A DNA stretch of 64,000 nt, taken from NCBI RefSeq assembly GCF_002944405.1, contig NZ_CP024307.1, forward strand, positions 1,880,501-1,944,500, written 5' to 3'. This stretch comes from Sinorhizobium fredii. GTDB taxonomy: Bacteria > Pseudomonadota > Alphaproteobacteria > Rhizobiales > Rhizobiaceae. The notes under the pieces are model-generated. The model had not been told where the DNA came from. It searched no databases and saw nothing but the letters and a program-made list of their open reading frames with translations. Both the position numbers and the translations under genes were made by a program. Below, in pieces: positions 39,303-47,705 of this stretch (position 1 is the first letter of the stretch; each line of letters starts with the position of its first letter).

Positions 39303-40196
39303 TCACTGTTCGCCGCCGGTCTCCCTCCAGGCGGACAGCCAGTCGTTGAAGGCAAGTGCAGACGGCGTTCCCGTCGAAATGGAAATTTCATAGGCCCCGA
39401 CGATAGGATTGATCGCCGGGCACAAGGCGATCAACTGACCTTCCCGCAATTCCCGCTCGATCAGCGAGGGACTCGCCTGGCCGATGCCGAGCCCCGAGAT
39501 GCAGGCGTCGATCGACGCCTCGTCGGTGTCGAAGGCGATGCTGCCGCCGCGCGGTTTGAATGCCATCTGCGCCGCGCCGCACCAGCGCTGCCACGACCAG
39601 GCATCCGCTGTGTCGAGCAGGAGCGGCAGATCGAGGAGATCCTGCGGCTGGACATGCGGCCCCGAGCCACCGGAGAGCAAGGGAGAGCAGACGGCGATCG
39701 ACCTGTCGAGCAGGAAGGCGACCGGGAAGTCGGCTTCCGTCGTGCCGCGCCTATAAGTGATGACGACATCGGGCACGCCGGTCGCCCCGAGCGCCAGCGA
39801 CTGGATGCTGAGATCGACATTCGGGTTGTCTTGACGGTACGAACCGAGACGCGGAATGAGCCAGCGCCGCGCCAACGTTATCGGCGCCTGTATGACCAGG
39901 GTTGCCCGGTCAGGCTGCAGCGCACGTGTACCGTTTTCGATCGTCGCGAGAGCGGCGCTGACATGCGCCAGATATTGCCGCCCCGCGTCCGTCAGCGAGA
40001 TCGCATTGTGGCTTCGATGAAAGAGCGAGACGCCAAGTGCATCCTCCAGCGACTTGATCTGTCTGCTGATTGCGCCGGGCGTGAGGTTCATCTCGCGGGC
40101 TGTGAGCGTCAGGCTGCCGGTGCGCGCGGCGCTCGCGAAAGCCGGCAGGGTCGAAAGCGGAGGCAATTTGAAACGCTGCGTTTGAGTAATTCTCAT
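39303..40196 (-). CDS. LysR-family transcriptional regulator
   Basis: 297 residues from ATG 40196; an in-frame ATG at 40223 would add 9 residues. N-terminal winged HTH GSLTLTAREMNLTPGAISRQ, then IKSLEDALGVSLFHRSHNA, typical of the GcvA/AmpR-like subgroup, and a substrate-binding domain (ATLVIQAPITLARRWLIPRL, PDVVITYRRGT, LLLDTADAWSWQRWCG). It is divergent from the siderophore-type ABC operon and may regulate it, though most iron systems of rhizobia use RirA or Fur/Irr. Convergent with the sugar SBP gene. Confidence 0.87.
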   Translation of the reverse strand: MRITQTQRFKLPPLSTLPAFASAARTGSLTLTAREMNLTPGAISRQIKSLEDALGVSLFHRSHNAISLTDAGRQYLAHVSAALATIENGTRALQPDRATLVIQAPITLARRWLIPRLGSYRQDNPNVDLSIQSLALGATGVPDVVITYRRGTTEADFPVAFLLDRSIAVCSPLLSGGSGPHVQPQDLLDLPLLLDTADAWSWQRWCGAAQMAFKPRGGSIAFDTDEASIDACISGLGIGQASPSLIERELREGQLIALCPAINPIVGAYEISISTGTPSALAFNDWLSAWRETGGEQ

Positions 40197-40425
40197 GCCG
40201 GCCTGAAAATCTTTCGCTTGCAAATAAGTTGACCATGACTATCCAGATTCCAGCCAGACAGCAACTGATAACTGGAACTCGCCTGCTTTGAAGCCCGTAC
40301 AGGACATCGCCTGTTCCCGCGACCGCCGCGTGCGAGCCGCGGGGGCGATTGCACGTCACGCAAGCGCGGCCCGTCAGACCGAGCAATCTACTGATTTCAA
40401 GAATTCCCATCCGGAGTGACCGTTC

Positions 40426-41424
40426 ATGTTCCCGAGCCCCGCCAAAATCGAGAATCGCGCCGTTCTCGGTCGGTTTCTTGCCGCAAGCCTTGCGCTGTCG
40501 GCATGTATCGCAAGTCAATCGCGTGCCGAAGATGCGACCTTCAACGTCATTGACGACCGCGGCGTTGCCGTCTCGGTTCCGGCGAAGCCGAAGCGGATCG
40601 CGTCCGTCTCTTATTTTGCCGCGGACGTGGCGCTTGCACTGGGCCTCAAGCCGGTCGCCGCCACCTACATGGTCGAAGGCCGAAGCCCCGATTTCCTCGG
40701 CGGCCTTCTCGATGGGGTGAAACAGATCGGTCAACGCGCGACGCCCAATCTCGAACTGCTTGCCGAGGCAAAGCCGGACGTAACCGTCGCGATCCGGCGC
40801 TATACGGAAGGCAATGCCGACCAGTATCAGAAGATCGCCCCCTACCTTGCCTACAGCCTCGAGCTTTTTGCCGATAGCGACCGGACCATCGGCCAGCTCG
40901 CGACCGTTCTTGGCGAAACCAAGCGCGGGCAGGAATTGAACGCTCAATTCAAGGCAGATCTGGCGGCCTTCGCTGAAAAGGCGCCGAAGGACAAGCACCC
41001 GCGCTTCGTCGTGATGTGGGGCGGCGACACGCCATGGGTCTTCCGTTCAGAAAACATGACGGCCGCGATACTCGTCGCCCTCGGCGCAGAGAACATTGCC
41101 GGGCAGAACCCGACCCCGTCGGTCCCGGACAATTGGGGCATGGAGATGAGCCTCGAAACCATGCTGGAAAAGGATCCGGAAGTCATTTTCGTCTATGACT
41201 ACGGTCCGGATCGTCCGCATGAAAACAATCCGATCTGGCAGCAGCTCTCGGCCGTCAAGAACGGGCGGGTCCACTATGTCGGCGATCACTGGGTCGAGGC
41301 GCATGGGCCGATTGCCCGCGAGATGGTCCTGCGCGAGGCAGCGAATCTTCTTTACCCGGATGTCTTCCCGGCCATCGACGTCAAGGCCGAGGCTCGCAAG
41401 ATGATCCCGGCGACCGTCAACTGA
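40426..41424 (+). CDS. Iron-siderophore ABC transporter substrate-binding protein
   Basis: 332 residues. The signal peptide has a possible lipobox (LALSAC, Cys27) or a signal peptidase I site at SRA-ED. The mature protein is a class III SBP of the FhuD/FecB/BtuF type: VIDDRGVAVSVPAKPKRIAS, QIGQRATPNLELLAEAKPDV, MSLETMLEKDPEVIFVYDYG, VHYVGDHWVEAHGPI. It binds ferric-siderophore (or a related chelate) in the periplasm and passes it to the FecCD-type permeases encoded downstream. GGAG lies 8 nt before the ATG. A strong hairpin follows. Confidence 0.87.
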   Translation: MFPSPAKIENRAVLGRFLAASLALSACIASQSRAEDATFNVIDDRGVAVSVPAKPKRIASVSYFAADVALALGLKPVAATYMVEGRSPDFLGGLLDGVKQIGQRATPNLELLAEAKPDVTVAIRRYTEGNADQYQKIAPYLAYSLELFADSDRTIGQLATVLGETKRGQELNAQFKADLAAFAEKAPKDKHPRFVVMWGGDTPWVFRSENMTAAILVALGAENIAGQNPTPSVPDNWGMEMSLETMLEKDPEVIFVYDYGPDRPHENNPIWQQLSAVKNGRVHYVGDHWVEAHGPIAREMVLREAANLLYPDVFPAIDVKAEARKMIPATVN

Positions 41425-41430
41425 TCAGTC

Positions 41431-41453
41431 GGCGGCCGCGAAAAGCGGCCGCC
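41431..41453 (+). other. Strong intercistronic hairpin
   Basis: GGCGGCCGC-GAAAA-GCGGCCGCC, a perfect 9-bp stem with a GAAAA loop and no T-run, between SBP and MATE genes. Such hairpins often block 3' exonuclease decay and let the binding protein be made in excess of the membrane parts. Confidence 0.6.
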
Positions 41454-41462
41454 AAACCGGAT

Positions 41463-42824
41463 ATGCCTGCCGTGTCGCTTTCTTATCCCACATTCGCCCA
41501 GGCGCGCCGCATCGGCGCGCTCGCCATGCCATTGTCCGCCGTGCAGCTGGCGCAGGTCGCCATTTCCACCACGGACATGATCATGCTGGGCTGGGTGGGC
41601 GGCACGGCGCTGGCGGCCGGCGCGCTCGGCTTCACTCTGTTCAATTTGCTGCGAACGATGGGCTTCGGCCTCGTCGTCGGCACGTCCAACCTTGTCGCGG
41701 AGAACAGCCGCGCTGGTATCTTCCGAGCACATCTTCTCGCGGGGCTTGCCATCGCGACGGGTGCCGCCGCCATAGGTGCGTTGGTTCTGGCTTTCGGCGG
41801 CTTTCTTCTTCTTCCCTGGTTCGGGCAGGACGAGGACGTTTCGGAATTTGCGGCGCGCTATCTTCTCTTCGCTGCGCCGGGGCTGTTCCCCTTGTTCTGG
41901 TTCTACGCTTACCGTGGCGTCGTCGTCGGCGGACGGCGCGCCAATCTGCTGCTTCTGATCACCCTCGGCACGGTTGTAGTGAACGCCGTGTTTGACTACG
42001 GCTTCCTGTTCGGAGCATTCGGCTTGCCCGCGCTCGGTGTTGCTGGTGTCGCCGCGTCGAGCTCGATTTCCTATCTGTTGCAGTTCGTCGCGATCGCGTC
42101 GGTCACCCACGGTACGACGCGTTTCATCCGGGAAAAATCCGCAGTGGAGATCGGATCGGCCTTGAGGCGCACTTTGAAGATCGGCGTGCCAACCGCGGGC
42201 TCCTATGCCTTCGAGGCGGGATTCACCACGCTGATCGCCCTCATGGCAGGAACCTACGGGGCGGCCGCGCTCGCGGCGCATGCGGCCGTCAACCAGATCA
42301 TCTATGTCGTATTCATGCTGTCGATCGGCCTTTCGCACGCCACATCCGTCGGCGTCAGTGAGGCGATCGGTGCGCGCGACGGCGCGGGCGCGCTCGGAGC
42401 TGGCCGCAGCGGCCTCTGTCTTGGACTTGCGGTAGTTTCGGCCTTTTCGGCCCTGTTGATGCTTTTCCCATCCGAGGTATTGGCTCTTTTTTCCATAAAG
42501 CCGGACGGGGACGCTGGTCTGCATGAAATCGCAACCGGGCTTCTTTTCGCAGCGGCGCTTTTTCAGATCTTCGATTTCCTGCAGAACATCGGCATCGGCG
42601 CGGTGCGGGGCATCGGCCGCGCCGGGCAGGGGTTCTGGATCACGATCGGTAGCTACTGGATCGTTGGAGCCCCGACTGCATGGCTGGTGGGCTTCCACCT
42701 CTACCCGGGCGTGCTCGGCGTCTGGATCGGCATGGGTGCGGGACTGGCCGCGGCAGCCACGGGCATGGTGCTGCTGTTCGAACGGGGCGCCGCTCCTGCT
42801 GCTGTTGCGGAGCCGGCGCGATGA
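41463..42824 (+). CDS. MATE-family efflux transporter
   Basis: 453 residues, 12 predicted membrane spans in two repeats. Family landmarks: AMPLSAVQLAQVAISTTDMI, MLGWVGGTALAAGALG, LFNLLRTMGFGLVVGTSNL, GVPTAGSYAFEAGFTTLIAL and SIGLSHATSVGVSEAIGA. MATE proteins export organic cations or small compounds with Na+/H+. Here the gene is inside an iron-uptake ABC operon (stop overlaps the permease ATG by 4 nt), so it may export the siderophore or release the chelator after iron removal. This link is inference from context. Confidence 0.88.
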   Translation: MPAVSLSYPTFAQARRIGALAMPLSAVQLAQVAISTTDMIMLGWVGGTALAAGALGFTLFNLLRTMGFGLVVGTSNLVAENSRAGIFRAHLLAGLAIATGAAAIGALVLAFGGFLLLPWFGQDEDVSEFAARYLLFAAPGLFPLFWFYAYRGVVVGGRRANLLLLITLGTVVVNAVFDYGFLFGAFGLPALGVAGVAASSSISYLLQFVAIASVTHGTTRFIREKSAVEIGSALRRTLKIGVPTAGSYAFEAGFTTLIALMAGTYGAAALAAHAAVNQIIYVVFMLSIGLSHATSVGVSEAIGARDGAGALGAGRSGLCLGLAVVSAFSALLMLFPSEVLALFSIKPDGDAGLHEIATGLLFAAALFQIFDFLQNIGIGAVRGIGRAGQGFWITIGSYWIVGAPTAWLVGFHLYPGVLGVWIGMGAGLAAAATGMVLLFERGAAPAAVAEPAR

Positions 42825-43831
42825 GCCTCTCTTCCCGCTCAGCCTTCTTGACTATGATCATCTCGGCAACTGCCTTTGCTGTCGCGGTGGCTGGCCTGGT
42901 GATCGGCGCAAAGCCGATGACGCTGGCAGAGGCTTTGACGGCACTCGCCTCTCCCAACCAGGGAACTGATGGCATCATCGTCTGGACCCTCCGCATGCCG
43001 CGCAGCATTGCCGCCTTTCTCGCCGGCGGCGCGCTGGCGGTTTCCGGGTTTCTTCTGCAGTCGCTCACCAGGAACCCGTTGGCTGCACCCGACCTGACCG
43101 GTGTTTCGTCCGGCGCCGTAGCGGCGATCGTCAGCACCTTCGTCTTCTTCCCGGCCATATCGTCGTTCTATTACCCCGGGATCGGCATGGCCGGCGGGCT
43201 AGCGGCAGCCTCCATGACGATCTGGGTTGCGCGCGGCGGTCGGGCCTCGGCCCTCCACACCGCGCTCGGCGGCATTACGGTCGCCTTGTTCCTCAACGCG
43301 ATCACGACCTACGTGCTCCTCAGGGGCGGTCCGCAATCGCCCTCCGTGCTGTTCTGGTTGTCGGGAGGTTTCCAGGGCAGGTCCTGGCCGCAGATCATGT
43401 ACATGCTGCCCTGGATAGTTTCCGGCCTGGCGGTGGTGGTCGCCAGTCACCGGGTGATTGGCGTGTTGGCGCTCGGAGACGAGGTCGCCGCAGGCATGGG
43501 CGTCAATCTCTCCGTCTGGAAGCCACTCCTGTTGCTCGCAGCGATCGGCCTTGTGGCCGGGGTCACCCCGGTTGCGGGACCTGTCGCCTTTGTCGGGCTG
43601 GCGGCGCCGCACCTCGTGAGGCTCCTGCGTCCAAGGGATAGCTTCTGGTCGCTCATGCTCAACCTTGCGATTGGCGGCGGCTTGCTCCTGACGGCCGATG
43701 TGCTGGCACGCTCGGTCGCGGCCCCGCGTGAGATCCCGGTCAGCATATTCACTGCGATGATCGGCGGTCCGATTTTCATCTATTTGGCGCAGCGCCGTGA
43801 GATCTTCATGGGCAGGGGAGCGCTCGCATGA
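42821..43831 (+). CDS. FecCD-family iron-siderophore ABC permease 1
   Basis: 336 residues from ATG 42821 (ATGA overlap). FecCD/BtuC-type permease with about 9-10 spans: IIVWTLRMPRSIAAFLAGGA, LAVSGFLLQSLTRNPLAAPD, LTGVSSGAVAAIVSTF, the ATPase-contact region GVTPVAGPVAFVGLAAPHLV and the end FIYLAQRREIFMGRG. With the next gene it probably forms a heterodimeric channel. The order SBP, MATE, two permeases, ATPase is complete for uptake. Confidence 0.92.
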   Translation: MSLSSRSAFLTMIISATAFAVAVAGLVIGAKPMTLAEALTALASPNQGTDGIIVWTLRMPRSIAAFLAGGALAVSGFLLQSLTRNPLAAPDLTGVSSGAVAAIVSTFVFFPAISSFYYPGIGMAGGLAAASMTIWVARGGRASALHTALGGITVALFLNAITTYVLLRGGPQSPSVLFWLSGGFQGRSWPQIMYMLPWIVSGLAVVVASHRVIGVLALGDEVAAGMGVNLSVWKPLLLLAAIGLVAGVTPVAGPVAFVGLAAPHLVRLLRPRDSFWSLMLNLAIGGGLLLTADVLARSVAAPREIPVSIFTAMIGGPIFIYLAQRREIFMGRGALA

Positions 43832-44865
43832 CCCTTGCTACCGCCTCCGCTGCAAGGCCTTTCACCCGCCAGCAGGTCGCCGGCCTGACCCTCGGAGCAA
43901 TCGGCCTCATCCTTCTTTCGGTCTTCTTTGGTGTCGTGGACCTGCCCGCGGCGGAGATCATGGCGGTACTGACCGGCCATGGATCTGACCAGGGCAACCT
44001 CATCATCGCAACGATCCGCATACCGAGGATCGCAACCGGGATACTCGCGGGCATGCATTTCGCCGTTGCCGGCGTGTTGCTGCAATCGATCACCCGCAAC
44101 CCGCTTGCAGACCCGACGATCATGGGAATCTCACAGGGTGCGACCCTCGCCGTGACGGTCTTCCTGTTCTTCGCCGTTTACCGTCTGAACTCGGATTCCA
44201 ACACGCTTTATGCTTTGCCTGTCGGCTGGCTGCCACTTGTGGGATGCGGAGGCGGGCTCTTCGGCGGCGCGCTGATCTATGTCCTGGCGCTCGGCAAGGG
44301 CTTGAGCGCTTTGCGGCTGACGCTATGCGGCATTGCGATCGGAGCCTTCCTGCATGCGATCGCCATGGGGATCGTCGTTGGATGGGGCAGCGCCCGGATC
44401 GAGATCGTCATGCAATGGCTTGCGGGCAGTCTCTATGCCCGGGGCTGGGAGCATGTATTGTTTCTCCTGCCATTCACGATCGCCGGATTCCTGGCGCTCC
44501 CATTCGTAGTCCGACCCCTGGCAATGTTACGGTTCGAGGAGGATGCCGCCCGCTCCTTCGGCCTCTCTTACCGCCTGTGGTTCAGCCTCGTATTGGCGAT
44601 CTCCAGCATGCTGGCGGCAAGTGCCGTCGGCGCGGTCGGCCCGCTGATCTTCGTCGGGCTCGTGGTGCCGCACCTGGCGCGCTTCGTTGCGGGCCGGCAT
44701 TTCCATCTCGTCCTGCCGCTCGCCGCCCTTATCGGTGCGGCGTTGGTAACGGCCGCCGACCTTGCCGGGCGCCTGATCGGTGGCCCGGAGGAAATTCCGA
44801 TCGGCGTCGTCACCGCCTTCGCCGGTGCCCCCATTCTCCTTATCCTGTTGCGACGCCACCAGTGA
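43828..44865 (+). CDS. FecCD-family iron-siderophore ABC permease 2
   Basis: 345 residues. Same family as the gene before: IIATIRIPRIATGILAGMHF, AVAGVLLQSITRNPLADPTI, MGISQGATLAVTVFLFF, SAVGAVGPLIFVGLVVPHLA and the end GAPILLILLRRHQ. The conserved R-x-P-R and TRNPLA segments are the ones shared by permeases for hydroxamates and related siderophores. Start overlaps the previous stop by 4 nt; the ATPase gene follows after 8 nt with GAGG in between. Confidence 0.92.
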   Translation: MTLATASAARPFTRQQVAGLTLGAIGLILLSVFFGVVDLPAAEIMAVLTGHGSDQGNLIIATIRIPRIATGILAGMHFAVAGVLLQSITRNPLADPTIMGISQGATLAVTVFLFFAVYRLNSDSNTLYALPVGWLPLVGCGGGLFGGALIYVLALGKGLSALRLTLCGIAIGAFLHAIAMGIVVGWGSARIEIVMQWLAGSLYARGWEHVLFLLPFTIAGFLALPFVVRPLAMLRFEEDAARSFGLSYRLWFSLVLAISSMLAASAVGAVGPLIFVGLVVPHLARFVAGRHFHLVLPLAALIGAALVTAADLAGRLIGGPEEIPIGVVTAFAGAPILLILLRRHQ

Positions 44866-44873
44866 GGACTCCG

Positions 44874-45680
44874 ATGCTCCTGTCCGCAAGAAAGATCTCG
44901 GTTCGATATGGCGAACTGACCGTGCTCAGCGACTTTTCCATCGATGTCGCTCCCGGCGAGATCATCGCGCTCATCGGCCCGAACGGTTCCGGCAAGAGCA
45001 CGGCGCTCCATGCCCTTGCCGGCCTAAACCGGCCCTCATCGGGAAGCACGATGATCGAGGGGCGTACCGTAGACCGGTGGACGAGACGGGAACTGGCGAA
45101 AAGATTGTCCTTCCTGCCGCAGGCGCCGCTGGCACCCGAGAACATGACCGTGGAACAACTCGCGCGCCAGGGACGCTTTGCCCATCTCGGCCTCTTCGCC
45201 GGCTTCTCCTCGCGAGATCAGCAGGCGGTTTCGTGGGCACTGAAGCAGACGGGGTTGGGCGAGCTTGCCGAACGGCGCCTTGACGCGCTATCCGGCGGCG
45301 AACGGCAGCGTGCCTGGATCGCGGCGGCGCTGGCCCAGGAAGCGCGGATACTCCTTCTCGATGAGCCGACTTCCTTCCTCGACATCGGTCACCAGGTCGA
45401 GATTCTCGAACTGCTTTGCCGGCTCGCGCGGGAACGCAAGGTGGCGGTCGTCCTCTCCATTCACGATCTCAACCACGCGATGGCGATCGCCGACCGGATC
45501 GTGCTCATGACCGGCGGCGAAATTCGCTACAGCGGCGATGCCGTCGCACTTGCGCGAAGCGGTTTGGTCGAAAAGGCCTTTGAGGTCGAAGGTGAATTCC
45601 TGCTTGCGCCCGCTGACGGCAGTCCGCCTCATTTCCAGGTGCGGATCGCGGTCAGGAATGCGTCAGCCGCGGCTGCATGA
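44874..45680 (+). CDS. Iron-siderophore ABC transporter ATP-binding protein
   Basis: 268 residues from ATG 44874. Walker A GPNGSGKST (about residues 36-44), Q-loop LPQAPLAPENMTVEQLARQG, signature LSGGERQRAW, Walker B ILLLDEPTSFLD and switch His in LSIHDLNHAM. FepC/FhuC type. The last 40 residues (VEGEFLLAPADGSPPHFQVR) are a small extension usual in this subgroup. It closes the operon; a minus-strand hydrolase follows convergently. Confidence 0.94.
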   Translation: MLLSARKISVRYGELTVLSDFSIDVAPGEIIALIGPNGSGKSTALHALAGLNRPSSGSTMIEGRTVDRWTRRELAKRLSFLPQAPLAPENMTVEQLARQGRFAHLGLFAGFSSRDQQAVSWALKQTGLGELAERRLDALSGGERQRAWIAAALAQEARILLLDEPTSFLDIGHQVEILELLCRLARERKVAVVLSIHDLNHAMAIADRIVLMTGGEIRYSGDAVALARSGLVEKAFEVEGEFLLAPADGSPPHFQVRIAVRNASAAAA

Positions 45681-45702
45681 AAGGTTCGGTCGTCCGGCTT
45701 GG

Positions 45703-46257
45703 TCAAGCCTGAAGGCGCGTCAAAAATTGGGCGAAGACCATCGTACCTTCCGGCCAGGGCCCGTGGCCGGACTCGGCGTTGATGTGGCCGGCCTCGCCGG
45801 CATCGATGAGCAGCGATCCCCAGGCATTGGCAATGTCGCCCGCCTGCTCGTAGGAGCCGAACGGATCGTTGCGGCTGGCGATCACCAGCGATGGAAACGG
45901 CAGCGGGTCGCGCGGATAGGGCCCGAAGGTCATCAGATGCTTCGGACGGACATTCGGGTTTGCGACGTCGGGCGGGGCGACTAGAAAGCCGCCCGCGATC
46001 TTCTTCTTGCAATGCGGAATTGCATGAACGGCGGTGGCGATGCCGAGCGAATGGGCGACAATCACCACCGGCTTGGTCGCGGCATTGACCTCTTCGATCA
46101 TCCGCGCCACCCAATCCTCGCGCACAGGTTTCGACCACTCCGCCTGCACGACGCGGCGCGCCGTTGACAGCTTGCGCTCCCAGCGGCTTTGCCAATGGTC
46201 CGGACCGGAGTTGGTATAGCCCGGAACGATCAGGATATGTGCTTCTGAAACCTTCAT
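45703..46257 (-). CDS. RBBP9/YdeN-like alpha/beta hydrolase
   Basis: 184 residues from ATG 46257. Family pattern: ILIVPGYTNSGPDHWQSRWE, VVIVAHSLGIATAVHAI with nucleophile Ser in the G/A-H-S-L-G elbow, PFPSLVIASRNDPFGSYEQA for the acid and GEAGHINAESGHGPWPEG with catalytic His. These small serine hydrolases have weak esterase activity; the physiological substrate is generally unknown. It is divergent from the DUF2189 gene. Confidence 0.88.
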   Translation of the reverse strand: MKVSEAHILIVPGYTNSGPDHWQSRWERKLSTARRVVQAEWSKPVREDWVARMIEEVNAATKPVVIVAHSLGIATAVHAIPHCKKKIAGGFLVAPPDVANPNVRPKHLMTFGPYPRDPLPFPSLVIASRNDPFGSYEQAGDIANAWGSLLIDAGEAGHINAESGHGPWPEGTMVFAQFLTRLQA

Positions 46258-46417
46258 GATCGCCGCGATTTGGCGACGAAAAGAGCCGAAGTCAAGGCGG
46301 AGGCGACAAGGGTTGCATTTTCTGTATAATCCGAGATGGCGGTCGCGGTTCGCAACGGCCATTTTTCGCCGCCGCTGCGAATCCATGGCTGCTCTGGTTC
46401 GTTGAGGAGTGTGAGCC

Positions 46418-47227
46418 ATGACAACCTTCCATGTCCTCTCGGGGGCGAACGAAAGCGCCGTTCATCCCGAGATACGAAAGATTGGCATTGCAGATGTGTT
46501 CGATGCGCTGCGTCGCGGATTTGACGATTTCCGCGAAAAGCCGTCGCATTATGTTTTTCTGTGTCTCATTTATCCTGTTGCCGGCGTCGTGCTGATGACC
46601 TGGAGCGCGGGGGCGAACATGCTGCCGTTGCTCTATCCGCTCGCATCCGGCTTTGCCCTCATCGGGCCTGTCGCGGCCATCGGTCTCTACGAGATCAGCC
46701 GGCGCCGCGAACTCGGCATGGACGCGTCATGGCCGCATGCGCTGCGGCTGCACCGCAATCCGGCAATTCCGTCGATCCTGGCGGTGGCGGCCCTGCTGTT
46801 CGTCATTTTCGTCGTCTGGCTCCTGGTCGCCCAGGGGCTCTACGTAACGATGTTCGGCGCAGCCCCGCCGAACTCCATCGCCGAATTCTGGAACGGCGTT
46901 ATCGGTACGGAGCAGGGCTGGAACCTGATCCTCGTCGGCAACGCGGTCGGCTTCGTCTTCGCGGTGATTGTGCTGTCGATCAGCGTCATCACCTTCCCGC
47001 TGCTGCTCGACAGGGATGTCGGCGCCTTTACGGCAATCGAGACCTCAGTCCGAGCTACACTCGCCAATCCGGTGCCGGTCGCCCTGTGGGGGTTGATCAT
47101 TGCCACGGGCCTGGTGATCGGGTCGATCCCGGTTTTCGTCGGCCTGGCGGTGATCATGCCGATCTTTGGGCACGCCACTTGGCATCTCTATCGAAAAATG
47201 GTGGAGCCGGCCCAGCCGATCCGTTAG
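46418..47227 (+). CDS. DUF2189 membrane protein
   Basis: 269 residues, six membrane spans. The opening VHPEIRKIGIADVFDALRRG, then FDDFREKPSHYVFLCLIYPV is the DUF2189 pattern, continued by PLASGFALIGPVAAIGLYEI and SRRRELGMDASWPHAL. An inner-membrane protein of unknown role, found in many Rhizobiales and sometimes next to cytochrome genes. Stands alone on this strand; a GC-rich inverted repeat follows the stop. Confidence 0.85.
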   Translation: MTTFHVLSGANESAVHPEIRKIGIADVFDALRRGFDDFREKPSHYVFLCLIYPVAGVVLMTWSAGANMLPLLYPLASGFALIGPVAAIGLYEISRRRELGMDASWPHALRLHRNPAIPSILAVAALLFVIFVVWLLVAQGLYVTMFGAAPPNSIAEFWNGVIGTEQGWNLILVGNAVGFVFAVIVLSISVITFPLLLDRDVGAFTAIETSVRATLANPVPVALWGLIIATGLVIGSIPVFVGLAVIMPIFGHATWHLYRKMVEPAQPIR

Positions 47228-47266
47228 ACCGCAAAGCGGGCGGTCGGCCGTTTGGCCGGCCGTCTG

Positions 47267-47590
47267 CTACCGGAAAAATTTGTAATAAGACGAAATCTGC
47301 GCAGCCGTATTCGATGACAGTTTGAGCTTGATGCCGATCCTGTCGCCGCGCGACCAGCGCACGATCCCGGTGAGGAAGCCGAGCTCCTCGCTGCGGATTG
47401 TTACTTCCTGGCCCATTCGGGCTCCGATATCGAACAGCAGCTGAAAACAGATACCTTCGTCGGAAAGATCCTTCACGACACCGTTGCTCGAGCCGGTCTT
47501 GCAGGTGACCGTGCCGGTAATCTTCGTCTCGTTGCGCGTGGATGCGCGCTGAACGCTCTCCCTAAACGCCATGGCTTCCTCGAACCTCAT
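47267..47590 (-). CDS. PilZ-domain protein
   Basis: 107 residues from ATG 47590; an in-frame upstream ATG at 47611 adds 7. Both c-di-GMP motifs are present: RASTR (RxxxR) near residue 16 and DLSDEGI (D/NxSxxG) near residue 40, followed by the beta-barrel (EVTIRSEELGFLTGIVRWSR, RIGIKLKLS). A single-domain PilZ that would bind c-di-GMP and act on a partner protein. It lies downstream of purB behind a terminator, so it has its own promoter. Confidence 0.8.
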   Translation of the reverse strand: MRFEEAMAFRESVQRASTRNETKITGTVTCKTGSSNGVVKDLSDEGICFQLLFDIGARMGQEVTIRSEELGFLTGIVRWSRGDRIGIKLKLSSNTAAQISSYYKFFR

Positions 47591-47632
47591 TGTTTGAGGT
47601 TCAGATTCCACGAGAGCGCTAAAGGACGGGCT

Positions 47633-47677
47633 AATAAAATCGGCCGCATTTGAAGCAAGCGCTCAAATGCGGGCCGA
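47633..47677 (-). terminator. purB terminator
   Basis: On the minus strand CGGCCCGCATTTGA...TCAAATGCGGCCG (12-bp stem with one bulge) is followed by ATTTTATT. It lies 29 nt past the purB stop. Confidence 0.72.
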
Positions 47678-47705
47678 TCCGAGGCATTCTTGAGTGGGAC
47701 GCGGT

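Noticed and set aside
37951..39306. Long minus-strand frame opposite the sugar-binding protein
   Set aside because: The plus frame has a Tat signal and an SBP fold; the minus frame is an artefact of the same codon bias.
41352..42698. Minus-strand frame of about 448 codons opposite the MATE gene
   Set aside because: Highly charged, low-complexity translation; the plus frame is a clear 12-span MATE protein.
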